Origin: a bacterium | GTDB taxonomy: Bacteria; Actinomycetota; Acidimicrobiia; Acidimicrobiales; Bin134 | DNA length: 58,307 bases | Assembly: GCA_028819295.1 (NCBI GenBank) | Contig: JAPPMA010000058.1 | Span: forward strand, 1,172 to 59,478 | Reading direction: 5' to 3' | Shown: positions 14,954-23,455 of the stretch, piece by piece | How the letters are laid out: each line of letters opens with the position of its first letter | Numbering within the stretch: the first letter of the stretch is position 1 | Translations under genes and position numbers: made by a program | The notes under the pieces: generated by a model | What the model was told of the DNA's origin: nothing | Databases searched by the model: none | The model's input: only the letters and a program-made list of their open reading frames with translations

Positions 14954-17900
14954 TTATTCGGCGATTTCCAGATATTGGTATCGGGTGTCGTCCAGTTCTC
15001 CTGAATGCTCGATGAGGACCTCGTCTTCAATCAGCGCATCAATGGCCTCTTCGATCCCGTCTCGTCCGAGGAAGGCCAGCCGGCCGAAGGAGGGGTGTTT
15101 GGTCAAGCGTTCGGGCAGCCCGTATTGCCCGCTGCTCTGGCCGGCCAGGGTGTTGACGATGCGCTGTCGGGAGCAACGCGCTCCGGCGGTGCTCTGCACC
15201 AGCTCTGCGATGATGGCGTTGACCGGCAGTGATTCGATGAGGCCGTCTCGGGTCAGATGGCTGTCGGTCCACGGGCGGGGGAGTTGGGCGCACACGTCGC
15301 ACTGGGTGCATCGCTCGGGTGCTTCAGCCCCCAGGTAGTCGAGCATTTTCTTTCGACGGCATCCCGTGGAGGAGCGGGCGAGTTTCTGGGCCTCATCGGA
15401 CTTCTTTTGGGCCCGGCTCTTGCGGGCTTCGGCCGACCGCTCTATTTCTGCCCACGGGGGGTCGTTTTCGATCAGCCTCTCCAACACCCAGGCGTGCTTC
15501 CAAGCGGTGAAGCCCAAAACGTCCCGCTTGTTCAGCTCCAACAGGTCGGCGGCAACTTCCCAGGGCTCTCGGCCCAGGCTCTGAGCCCAGGCTGGCGCAT
15601 GGTACCCATCGCTGCCTTGCTGTTCGACTAGAGCCAGTATGTCCCGGGCCCGCTGAGCCAGATGTGGATCGTCGGCTTCCAGCTCTTCGACCAGGCGCTC
15701 GGTGTCTCCGACAACAGCGACCCGCCCTTTCCATACGGTGTCCGGGTGGCGTTTCACCGCGCCGGATTCTCTAAGGTAGTGGACTGCCAAGGCGGTGCTC
15801 ACCGATTCGGTGTCGCCGTCGTAGCCCCTTTCGGCCAATTCCTCTGGATCGTAGGCGTGGGTGCCCGCCATGAGTTGCGACCAGATTCGCCGCACCTGCT
15901 CGATGCGGGGCGCGGAGCTCTTGATGAATATCCGGTGGACAGAGCAGTCGCCTGGCCTGGTCAACAGAACAGCGGTTCCGGTACTCGGCCCGATTCCTTC
16001 GGCGGCGCCCCGAGCGGCCCGACCGGTTTCTTGGACGTACTCCTCGATGGAGGCAGGCATCTCGAGGTGGACGATCAAAGCGATGTCGGGTTTGTCGATT
16101 CCCATTCCGAACGCCTTGGTGGCCACCACCACGTCGATCTCGCCGTGGCGGAACGCATCTTCGATGTGCTGTCGCTGGGGATGCTCCATCCCCCCGTGGT
16201 AGGCAAAGGCGTTGTGGCCGGCCGACCGGAGCAGGCCGGCGACCTGTGTCGAATGTCGGCGGGTGGGCACGTAGACGATGGCGGGTTTGTTGCGGAACGC
16301 CTCCACGATCTGCACTACTCGAAGGTCCCGGTCGTTGCCGCTTTCGCAGGGTTCGGTGCAGTAGAGGATCTCGGGCCGGTCGGGCGACAGGGCCATCGGC
16401 TCGTCTTTCAGCCTCAGATCGAGCAGATTGGCTATTTCCTCTCGGACTTCTGGAGTGGCGGTCGCGGTGACGGCCAGGACCGGGGGCCGGGCGGCCCCGG
16501 CGATCCGCTTTATTGCCTCGGGAATTGCGGCGTATTCCGGTCGAAAGGAGTGACCCCACTGGGAGATGCAGTGGGCTTCGTCTACCGCGATCCGAGCCAC
16601 CCCCATGTTTGACAGCTCATTCACGAACTCCTGAGACCAGAGCCGTTCTGGGCTGACGTAGAGCAGCTTGTAGTCGCCTCGATGCGCCCCCCGCAATATC
16701 TCGCGCCATTCCCCCTGGGGTACGCCGCTGTGGATGGCGGCTATCTTGGCCACGCCCCTGGCGCGGAGATTCTCGACTTGGTCGTTCATCAGGGCCACCA
16801 GGGGAGAGACAACCAAGGTCACGCCAGGGGCCAACAGGGCCGGTATCTGAAAGGTGGCTGATTTGCCCGACCCGGTGGGCAGCACGGCCAGCACATCGTC
16901 GCCTCGCATGAAACGGACCATGGTGTCTCGCTGGCCGGGTCGCCACTGCTTGAACCCGAAGCGCCCTCGAACCTCGTCGAGGCACTGATCGATCTTGGTC
17001 TCGCTGTTTAGGTCAGCCTCGGACAATTCCAATTCGGCGAGTGCGGACCACGGATCGGCGCTGGGCAGGGCCTGGAGCCTCTGGCGCATCGCCTCGTCGA
17101 AAACCACATCTTCGAGGTGCTCGGCGATGAGCCGATAGGCGGCCTCTGCCCGGTTGGCCCGCTCTAGACGAGGTGGGCCGGGGAGGGTGCCGAGTATCTG
17201 ATCCCGATAGGGGACGGCTCGGCACAGCCGGTTGTCCAAAATCACCGTGACCCCGCGGTCGTGCTCGGTGCGGATCAATCGGCCCGCACCCTGGGCGAAG
17301 CGGATGGCCGCTTTGGGCACGATGTAGTCGGCAAACGGGTCTTTGCCGCGACGATCCATCAGCTCCGTACGGGCCCCGATCAGGGGATCAGCGGGCGAGT
17401 CGAAGGGAATCTTCTCGATGACCAGCATGCTCAGGGCTTCGCCGGGGATATCCACGCCCTCCCAAAAGGAGCGCAGCGCGATCAAGCTGGTTGCCAACTC
17501 GGCCCGTATCCTCTCCACCAGAGCGGGCGCGGTGTCGTCGCCTTGGGCCAACAAGGGGATCTGCTCGTTGTCGAGCAGTGGCCGGGCGTGATCTCGAACG
17601 AATTCCATCCGTGACCGAGCGGCCATCAAAACAAGCCCCCGGCCGCCGGTGAGGGTGAGCAGCCGGGGAATCTCCGAGGCCGCCGACGTCTTGAACTCCT
17701 CCATGAGCCTCGAGCGGGGAGCGGGCAGATAGTCGGTTCTCAGCACCATGTGGTTCTCGGCCAGCCATGCGAAGGGGCTGTCGAGAGCATTGGTTTGGGC
17801 GCTGTTCAAGCCCAGGCTGTCGAGGATGTGGGAGAAGCTGCCTCCCACTCTCAGAGTGGCCGAGGTGAGCACGGTGGCCTCCAGCGAATCCCACAGGGAT

Positions 17901-19960
17901 CGCAGATAATCGGCCACTGAGACGGGGGCGCGCTTCAGCTCCCACTTCCAGCCGTCTTCGGTGTGATGTATTCCCCCGATGGCGACCTGCTCGTCGGGAT
18001 CGTTGGCCCACAGCACCGATCCGATGATCCTCGCGGTATCGCGGGCTTGTTTGCCCAGTCGGCCTATCTGAGCCTCGAGGCGGCTGCGCCGATAACCGGG
18101 AGCCAGCTCCTCGGGCAGGTTCACATCGTTGAATGCATCGGCCAGCTTGAACAGGGCGTCTTGAAGGTGCTGGCCTGCCCCCAATACCTGCTGCATGTAG
18201 TCGGGGTGGAAGGTGTCGACACCCTTCTTGATTCGGTACGACACCGGGTACGCGTCCTCTTGGCGAGCACCGGTGCGGGTCCGCAGATAGTGAACGAAGG
18301 CGGGGCCGAATTGGGCCGCCGCTGATTGTGTCGCCTCTGCGGCCCGTCGGATTGCGTCTAGCGGCTCATTGCCGATCGGCCATCTGGCCGCTCGGGCAAG
18401 GCGCAGCACCGCCCCGCTGCGGGGCGAAGGATTCCAAACGGAATCGCACAGGTCGGCGATGCCGCTCTGGGACACCTCGGCAGAACGCGCGTCGGTGGCG
18501 GCGTCCTCCAGGTTGTGGGCCTCGTCCAGAATCAAGTGCTTGGAATAACCCAGCCAGTCATCCCAAGTCACCAGCAGGGCGTGGTTGAGAACAGCGACAT
18601 CGGCGTCGGGGAGCAGATCGCGGGCCCGACGGAAGAAGTCCCGGTGGTCGAGCGGCGACTTGGGCGGTCCACCCGGCGCCTCGGCCACGCTGAGCAGTCG
18701 GCGGAAGCGGCGCAGTTCGGGAACCCTCTTCTCGATGGCGCCGGTGCGGAGGTCGTCCCAGTCGCCGGATCTGGTTTGCGCCACCCAGCCGCAGAGAATG
18801 GCGAGGACCAGGATCTCGGAACAGGTGAAGGAGGGTTGAAACGGCCCTTCGCCCGTCTCCTCAGCAGCATGGTTCTCGGCGGCGAGGATGTCGAGCTCTC
18901 CGTCGAGCGAGTCCAGGCTGATGTAGTTGGCCATGCCCTTGAGCAAAACATAGGTGAACGGGCCGAGGTCCTCTTGAAGCTCTTCTAGGGTCGCCATCAC
19001 CTGGTCTTGAAGAACCTTGGAATGCGGGGCCACGACCACTGGGGGCTGGACAGCCCGGCCGAATTCGATAGCCGGTGCCAGATAAGCCAGGGTCTTGCCG
19101 GTTCCGGTGGGAGCCTCGATCAGCCGCCGGCCCCCTTCCTCCAGCGTTTTGGCGATGAGCCCCGCCATCTCGGATTGCTGTTTGCGGGGCTCTCGAGACT
19201 GGCGGATCAATGTTCCGCCGGCTTGGAACATCTCGGTGACAGTGTTGGGATCAAACGATCTGGCCGGCGGCCTCGGCAGCGGCGGTTTGGGAAGAGGAAC
19301 GGAGTCAGCCAGGGAGACCCGCTCGGATTGCGACGACAGAAACGCCCCCCACGGGTGGTCGCCCGCTTGGAGAACCCAGCGCTGGAGGCGGCGCACCGGC
19401 GAATCTTCTTCCAGGTCGCTCAAAAGACGCAGGAGCACGCGGTGCAAAAGCAAAGCGTCGTCGAGAGCGCGGTGAGCACCCCTGGGTTGATCACCGAAGA
19501 AGTATCGGGCCAACTCGTCCAGACTGCGGCCGTTCGGCGGTGTACCGCCGTCGATATTGCCGATAATGCCCTTGCCCGCCCGGGGGAAGACGATGTGAGC
19601 GAGTTCCAAGGTGTCGAGGCGCCGATAGTCGGGAATCTGCTCTCCAACGGCGTCAAGGAGCAAGAAGTCGTACCCATGCCCGTTGTGGGCAATCAGCGGG
19701 CGGTTTCCGGCGAAACTGCCGAAGGAGCGCAATGCCTCCGCTGGTCGGGGCGCATCATCCACCATCTCTTGTGTGATGCCGGTGAGTTTCTGCGTTTGAG
19801 GGCGTAGGCGCCGTGTCGGACGAACCAGGGTGTCGAACCGATCGGCCTCCGCGCCGTCGCGGATCAAAAGAGCGCCAATCTCAATGATCTCGTGCCGCGG
19901 CGGATGAGCCTGGTCGGCGTTGGCCTCCAAGTCGAAGATCACGTACTCGGAAATCGCCAC
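14954..19960 (-). CDS. DnaQ-like exonuclease - DinG-like helicase - RecQ-like helicase triple fusion
   Basis: This 1,668-residue protein joins three complete enzymes. Residues ~1-185 are a DEDDh exonuclease: DLE near 9, AHNGHGYDF, and HRALDDALLL near 161. Residues ~230-970 are a DinG/XPD-type helicase: APTGTGKTLAYLAP near 285, LDEAHNLEDAA near 478, TSATLR, SFWEGVDIPGE and QGAGRLIRTEHD. The Fe-S cysteines of E. coli DinG are absent, as in Firmicutes DinG nucleases. Residues ~980-1668 are RecQ: FKQWRPGQRD, LPTGSGKSATF near 1027, DEAHCISQWGHSFRPEY, QETGRAARG, and a zinc cluster C-x18-C-x2-C-x2-C near 1533-1556. No frame break is seen. GTG 19960 follows a TATTTT box by 6 nt. The frame is open to 20122, but that extra stretch is low-complexity. 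A DNA repair or anti-phage role is inferred. Confidence 0.9.
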   Translation of the reverse strand: MAISEYVIFDLEANADQAHPPRHEIIEIGALLIRDGAEADRFDTLVRPTRRLRPQTQKLTGITQEMVDDAPRPAEALRSFGSFAGNRPLIAHNGHGYDFLLLDAVGEQIPDYRRLDTLELAHIVFPRAGKGIIGNIDGGTPPNGRSLDELARYFFGDQPRGAHRALDDALLLHRVLLRLLSDLEEDSPVRRLQRWVLQAGDHPWGAFLSSQSERVSLADSVPLPKPPLPRPPARSFDPNTVTEMFQAGGTLIRQSREPRKQQSEMAGLIAKTLEEGGRRLIEAPTGTGKTLAYLAPAIEFGRAVQPPVVVAPHSKVLQDQVMATLEELQEDLGPFTYVLLKGMANYISLDSLDGELDILAAENHAAEETGEGPFQPSFTCSEILVLAILCGWVAQTRSGDWDDLRTGAIEKRVPELRRFRRLLSVAEAPGGPPKSPLDHRDFFRRARDLLPDADVAVLNHALLVTWDDWLGYSKHLILDEAHNLEDAATDARSAEVSQSGIADLCDSVWNPSPRSGAVLRLARAARWPIGNEPLDAIRRAAEATQSAAAQFGPAFVHYLRTRTGARQEDAYPVSYRIKKGVDTFHPDYMQQVLGAGQHLQDALFKLADAFNDVNLPEELAPGYRRSRLEAQIGRLGKQARDTARIIGSVLWANDPDEQVAIGGIHHTEDGWKWELKRAPVSVADYLRSLWDSLEATVLTSATLRVGGSFSHILDSLGLNSAQTNALDSPFAWLAENHMVLRTDYLPAPRSRLMEEFKTSAASEIPRLLTLTGGRGLVLMAARSRMEFVRDHARPLLDNEQIPLLAQGDDTAPALVERIRAELATSLIALRSFWEGVDIPGEALSMLVIEKIPFDSPADPLIGARTELMDRRGKDPFADYIVPKAAIRFAQGAGRLIRTEHDRGVTVILDNRLCRAVPYRDQILGTLPGPPRLERANRAEAAYRLIAEHLEDVVFDEAMRQRLQALPSADPWSALAELELSEADLNSETKIDQCLDEVRGRFGFKQWRPGQRDTMVRFMRGDDVLAVLPTGSGKSATFQIPALLAPGVTLVVSPLVALMNDQVENLRARGVAKIAAIHSGVPQGEWREILRGAHRGDYKLLYVSPERLWSQEFVNELSNMGVARIAVDEAHCISQWGHSFRPEYAAIPEAIKRIAGAARPPVLAVTATATPEVREEIANLLDLRLKDEPMALSPDRPEILYCTEPCESGNDRDLRVVQIVEAFRNKPAIVYVPTRRHSTQVAGLLRSAGHNAFAYHGGMEHPQRQHIEDAFRHGEIDVVVATKAFGMGIDKPDIALIVHLEMPASIEEYVQETGRAARGAAEGIGPSTGTAVLLTRPGDCSVHRIFIKSSAPRIEQVRRIWSQLMAGTHAYDPEELAERGYDGDTESVSTALAVHYLRESGAVKRHPDTVWKGRVAVVGDTERLVEELEADDPHLAQRARDILALVEQQGSDGYHAPAWAQSLGREPWEVAADLLELNKRDVLGFTAWKHAWVLERLIENDPPWAEIERSAEARKSRAQKKSDEAQKLARSSTGCRRKKMLDYLGAEAPERCTQCDVCAQLPRPWTDSHLTRDGLIESLPVNAIIAELVQSTAGARCSRQRIVNTLAGQSSGQYGLPERLTKHPSFGRLAFLGRDGIEEAIDALIEDEVLIEHSGELDDTRYQYLEIAE

Positions 19961-20186
19961 GGAGCTAAAATAGTGGAGCTTGCGCGGAAACGTGGGGCTG
20001 GAATGGCCTGAGGGGCGGCGGTTTGGAGGGGGTGCCTGCTTGTAGAGCAGGCCTCCACGGGTGGGGGTGTCTTGGGTTGCAGTTGTTGTGGTTGCAGGCT
20101 GTGTGGTTGAAATAATTTTCAAATATATTTTATGGATTTCTCGTGTTTCAGGGGGATGTTGTCACCGGGGCTGGTAGACTACAGGT
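19961..20186. promoter_or_regulatory. Divergent control region between fusion helicase and DUF222-HNH gene
   Basis: The minus-strand -10 box TATTTT (19972-19967) serves the fusion helicase. The plus-strand extended -10 TGGTAGACT (20172-20180) ends 6 nt before the HNH-gene ATG. An AT-rich patch (about 20113-20140, including AAATATATTTTA) lies between them and contrasts with the GC-rich surroundings. Part of the stretch could be translated as an N-terminal extension of the fusion protein, but it looks non-coding. Confidence 0.55.
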
Positions 20187-21413
20187 ATGGAGTTTTCGCC
20201 TGTTCTCCCAGGTCAAACCGGGGCCGGGGCTGTGGCCGATGGTGGCTGCGGGGGTGCGGTTTGCGTTGTGACGGTAGATGTGTCGGCGCTGTCGGAAGAC
20301 GGGTTGCGGCGGGAGTTGGGGGCGGTCGGCCGGGCGGAGTCGAGGCTGGCCGCCTACAAGGCCAAGGTTCTGGGCGAGCTGGCCCGCCGCTGTGATGCTG
20401 CGGGGGCCAAGAGGGCGGCCCGGGAGGTGTTGCGGTCGTCTCCCTCCCAGGCCCATCACGACGTGAAGTCGGCGGAGCGGCTGGCCGGGCTGGCCGCGAC
20501 TTGTGAGGCTCTGGCGTCAGGCGAGGTGCCCGCGGGCCATGCCCGGCTGATCGCCCGGGCGTCGTCTGAGGGGCCCATCGACGAGGCCGAGCTGGTGGCG
20601 GCGGCCAAGACGCAGACCTACGACGAACTGGCCCGCACCGTCAAGCGCCAGCAGCACGAGCTGTCGGGCGACGACGGGCAGGCGATCCACAACCGGCGAA
20701 AGCAGAGGCGTGCGGCCCGACTGTTCCAGAACGGCGACACGGGCATGTACGTGCTCAACGCCGAGCTCGACCCGGTCACCGGCAGCCACATCGCCGGAGC
20801 GCTGGCCGCCAAAGAGCGAGAGCTGTGGCGCGCCGAGGACCCGAAGCAGCGCCGCACCCACGCCCAGCGCTGCGCGGATGCTTTGGCCGAGCTCGTCCTG
20901 CACCCGGAGAAGGGCAAGGCGGCGGGCATCGCGCTGGTGCTGGTGGCCGACTACGACGCCGCCCAAAGAGAGCTGGTAAACGCCCGCCTGTCCGATGGCA
21001 CGCCGCTGCCCGCCAAAGAACTGGTCAAGCTGGCATGCGAGGCCGACATCTTCCCTGCGGTGTTCAACGCCAGGACCCAAGACCTGTGGCTGGGACGGCG
21101 CCGGCGCTGCGCCTCAGACGCCCAGAGAATTGCGCTGATGGTGCGCGACAAAGCCTGCGTGGGCTGCGGGGCCGATGCCAACCGCAGCTTCGCCCACCAC
21201 ATCCGCCACTGGAAAAACGGCGGCAGAACCGACTTTCCCAACCTGGTCACGGTGTGCAACGACTGCCACCACGACATCCACGACAAACACCACCAAATCG
21301 AACAAGACCGGCGAACCGGCAAGCGCAGGGTCGTCCCACCGCCCGAGGCGTTCCCCGACACCGGAACCACCACCTGGCAACCCCAACACCTCAACCCCGT
21401 ACTCCGAAACTGA
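20187..21413 (+). CDS. DUF222 (13E12-type) protein with C-terminal HNH nuclease domain
   Basis: The 408-residue protein has an N-terminal DUF222 helical region (RRELGAVGRAESRLAAYKAK, HHDVKSAERLAGLAATCEAL, SGEVPAGHARLIARA). The C-terminal HNH domain has two zinc-type Cys pairs (CVGCGADAN, CNDCHHDIHDKHH) and the catalytic AHHIRHW...NGGRTDFPNLV. Such proteins are multicopy in actinobacteria and often tied to mobile DNA; their function is unproven. The ATG is chosen from the extended -10 box 6 nt upstream. Its last codons and stop are duplicated downstream. It is divergent from the fusion helicase. Confidence 0.9.
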   Translation: MEFSPVLPGQTGAGAVADGGCGGAVCVVTVDVSALSEDGLRRELGAVGRAESRLAAYKAKVLGELARRCDAAGAKRAAREVLRSSPSQAHHDVKSAERLAGLAATCEALASGEVPAGHARLIARASSEGPIDEAELVAAAKTQTYDELARTVKRQQHELSGDDGQAIHNRRKQRRAARLFQNGDTGMYVLNAELDPVTGSHIAGALAAKERELWRAEDPKQRRTHAQRCADALAELVLHPEKGKAAGIALVLVADYDAAQRELVNARLSDGTPLPAKELVKLACEADIFPAVFNARTQDLWLGRRRRCASDAQRIALMVRDKACVGCGADANRSFAHHIRHWKNGGRTDFPNLVTVCNDCHHDIHDKHHQIEQDRRTGKRRVVPPPEAFPDTGTTTWQPQHLNPVLRN

Positions 21414-21477
21414 GACCCATGTCAGACCTGGCCGGCCGCGACATCCACACCTCAACCCCGTACTCCGAAACTGAGAC
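21386..21477 (+). repeat. 31-bp direct repeat duplicating the 3' end of the HNH gene
   Basis: A perfect 31-bp repeat occurs at 21386-21416 and 21447-21477 (offset 61 bp). It covers the last codons (LNPVLRN), the TGA stop and 3 nt beyond. The second copy lies in the non-coding region after the gene. Confidence 0.9.
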
Positions 21478-21570
21478 ACCGCCCATACCCGCACCACGCC
21501 ATGCAGCCCACACAAAGGGGCAGCAGCCACCGGGTAATGGCTCAGCAATGGGGTCGCGACAAGGCAGCGG

Positions 21571-21576
21571 TAGCAT
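21571..21576 (+). promoter_or_regulatory. -10 box TAGCAT upstream of aspS, copy of the hisS promoter
   Basis: TAGCAT ends 8 nt before GTG 21585. Box, spacer and first three codons match the hisS start region at 10181-10206 almost base for base (GGTAGCATCGGGC, then TGTGGCCGAA). Confidence 0.55.
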
Positions 21577-21584
21577 CGGGCGCT

Positions 21585-21689
21585 GTGGCCGAATTGCACC
21601 GGGTGCTTGAAGGGACGGGCCGACACGATGAGAAGGCCGACTTTGTTTTTGGCCCATATTTGGACCAGGGGGGGCACACTGCGCCATGA
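21585..21689 (+). CDS. 34-residue leader peptide ORF coupled to aspS
   Basis: GTG 21585 opens a short frame beginning MAELHRVLEG and ending GGHTAP, whose TGA overlaps the aspS ATG (ATGA). The first codons GTG GCC GAA are the same as those of hisS, which begins GTG GCC GAA ATG. The frame could therefore be a decayed copy of the hisS start that now serves as a translated leader for aspS. Expression is not proven and the peptide has no recognisable domain. Confidence 0.4.
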   Translation: MAELHRVLEGTGRHDEKADFVFGPYLDQGGHTAP

Positions 21690-23422
21690 GGACTGACTAT
21701 TGCGGGGAGCTGCGGGCCGACGACATCGGCCGGGAGGTGTCGGTGTGCGGCTGGGTGGACCGCCGCCGGGAGCACGGGGAGCACTTGGCCTTCATCGACC
21801 TGCGGGACCGTACCGGCGTGATCCAGTGTGTGGTGGACGAGCGCCACGACCTGCGCTCGGAGTATGTGGTTCGCGTTGCCGGCACCGTGCGGGCCCGCCC
21901 GGCCGACACCGCCAACCCCAAGCTGGCCACCGGGGAAGTGGAGATCGGCGATTGCCAGGTGGAGGTGCTCTCAGCCGCCGAACCGCCGCCGTTCCCGCTG
22001 CACTCCCGCACCGAGGTGGACGAGAACGTGCGTCTGCGCTACCGCTATGTCGACCTGCGGGGGGAGCGCCTCCAGCGCAACCTCACGCTGCGGGCCACGG
22101 TGAACAGCGCCATCCGCCGCTCGATGGAAGCCCAGCGCTTCACCGAGATCGAGACCCCCATGCTGGTGGCCTCCACCCCCGAGGGGGCCCGCGACTTCGT
22201 GGTGCCGTCTCGAATGCACCCGGGCCGGTTCTACGCGCTGCCCCAATCGCCCCAGATCTTCAAGCAGCTCTGCATGGTGGGGGGTCTCGACCGCTACTAC
22301 CAGATCGCCCGCTGCCTGCGCGACGAGGATCTGCGGGCCGACCGGCAGTTCGAGTTCATGCAGCTCGACGCCGAGGCCAGCTTCGCAGGCCAAGACGAGG
22401 TGATGGCCTTCATCACCGAGGCGGTGTTCGCCGCGGTGGAGGCGGCCACCGGCACCCGTCCCGATAATCCCGTATTCATGACCTGGACCGACGCCATGGA
22501 GCGGTACGGCGCCGACAAGCCCGACGTGCGCTTCGGCATGGAGCTGGTCGAGCTGACCGGGCTGTTCGAGGGCACCGAGGCCAAGGTGTTCCAGGTGGAG
22601 TGCGTCAAGGGCATCAACTGCAAGGGGGGAAGCGAGAGCCTGGGCCGCAACGCCATCGACGAGCTCACCCGCAAGTGCCGGCAGTGGGGGGCCAAGGGCC
22701 TGGCCTGGTTCCGGGTGGGCGACGACGGCGCCCTCGACGGCGCGTTGACCAAGTTCATGTCCCCCGCTGAGCAGGCCGCGCTCGGCCCGGCCATGGGGGC
22801 CGAGCCCGGCGACCTGCTGCTGCTGATCGCCGACCGCCGCCAAACGGTGCGGGACATCCTCGGACTGCTCCGGCTGGAACTGGGCCGGCCCCCCGTGACC
22901 GAGGGCGGCCTTCACTTCGTGTGGGTCACCGACTTCCCGCTGTTCGAGTCCATCGACGACCAGGGCCGGCCCATTTCGGCCCACCATCCGTTCACCATGC
23001 CCCATCCCGACGATGTGGGCCTGCTCGACGGCACGGGAGAGGAGCTGCTGGCCGTGCGCTCCCAGGCCTACGATCTGGTGCTCAACGGCTGGGAGCTGGG
23101 CTCGGGCAGCGTGCGGATCCACCGGCCCGACATCCAGCGGGCGGTGTTCCGAGCCTTGGGCATCGGCGACGACGAGGCCGAGGAGCGGTTCGGATTCCTG
23201 CTGGACGCCTTCCGCTACGGGGCCCCGCCCCACGCCGGGTTCGCCTTCGGCATCGACCGGTTGGTGGCCATCTTGGCCGGCGAGGAGAACATCCGAGAGG
23301 TGATCGCCTTCCCCAAGACCCAGTCGGGCGCCGACCCGCTGTCGAACTCGCCCACCCCGATCTCCAACCGCCACCTCGACGAGCTCGGCCTGCGCGTGCT
23401 CCCACCCCCCGCCGCCGGGTGA
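21686..23422 (+). CDS. aspS: Aspartyl-tRNA synthetase
   Basis: AspRS charges tRNA-Asp (or Asp/Asn in non-discriminating species). The 578-residue bacterial-type class IIb enzyme has an N-terminal OB anticodon domain (VCGWVDRRREHGEHLAFIDL), motif 1 (FTEIETPMLVASTPEGARDF) and motif 2 (YQIARCLRDEDLRADRQFEF, preceded by YALPQSPQIFKQLCMVGG). A GAD insertion domain follows, then motif 3 (GFAFGIDRLVAILAGEENIREVIAFPK). The ATG overlaps the stop of the short leader frame. A GC-rich GGGGGG tract lies about 12 nt upstream. Confidence 0.96.
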   Translation: MRTDYCGELRADDIGREVSVCGWVDRRREHGEHLAFIDLRDRTGVIQCVVDERHDLRSEYVVRVAGTVRARPADTANPKLATGEVEIGDCQVEVLSAAEPPPFPLHSRTEVDENVRLRYRYVDLRGERLQRNLTLRATVNSAIRRSMEAQRFTEIETPMLVASTPEGARDFVVPSRMHPGRFYALPQSPQIFKQLCMVGGLDRYYQIARCLRDEDLRADRQFEFMQLDAEASFAGQDEVMAFITEAVFAAVEAATGTRPDNPVFMTWTDAMERYGADKPDVRFGMELVELTGLFEGTEAKVFQVECVKGINCKGGSESLGRNAIDELTRKCRQWGAKGLAWFRVGDDGALDGALTKFMSPAEQAALGPAMGAEPGDLLLLIADRRQTVRDILGLLRLELGRPPVTEGGLHFVWVTDFPLFESIDDQGRPISAHHPFTMPHPDDVGLLDGTGEELLAVRSQAYDLVLNGWELGSGSVRIHRPDIQRAVFRALGIGDDEAEERFGFLLDAFRYGAPPHAGFAFGIDRLVAILAGEENIREVIAFPKTQSGADPLSNSPTPISNRHLDELGLRVLPPPAAG

Positions 23423-23455
23423 GCCGATGTCGGCCGGCGACCAGACGGGCTGGCG

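Noticed and set aside
19961..20122. N-terminal 54-residue extension of the fusion helicase
   Set aside because: The stretch is Thr/Pro/Ser-rich, has no domain and covers the likely promoter; the DEDDh fold begins right after GTG 19960.
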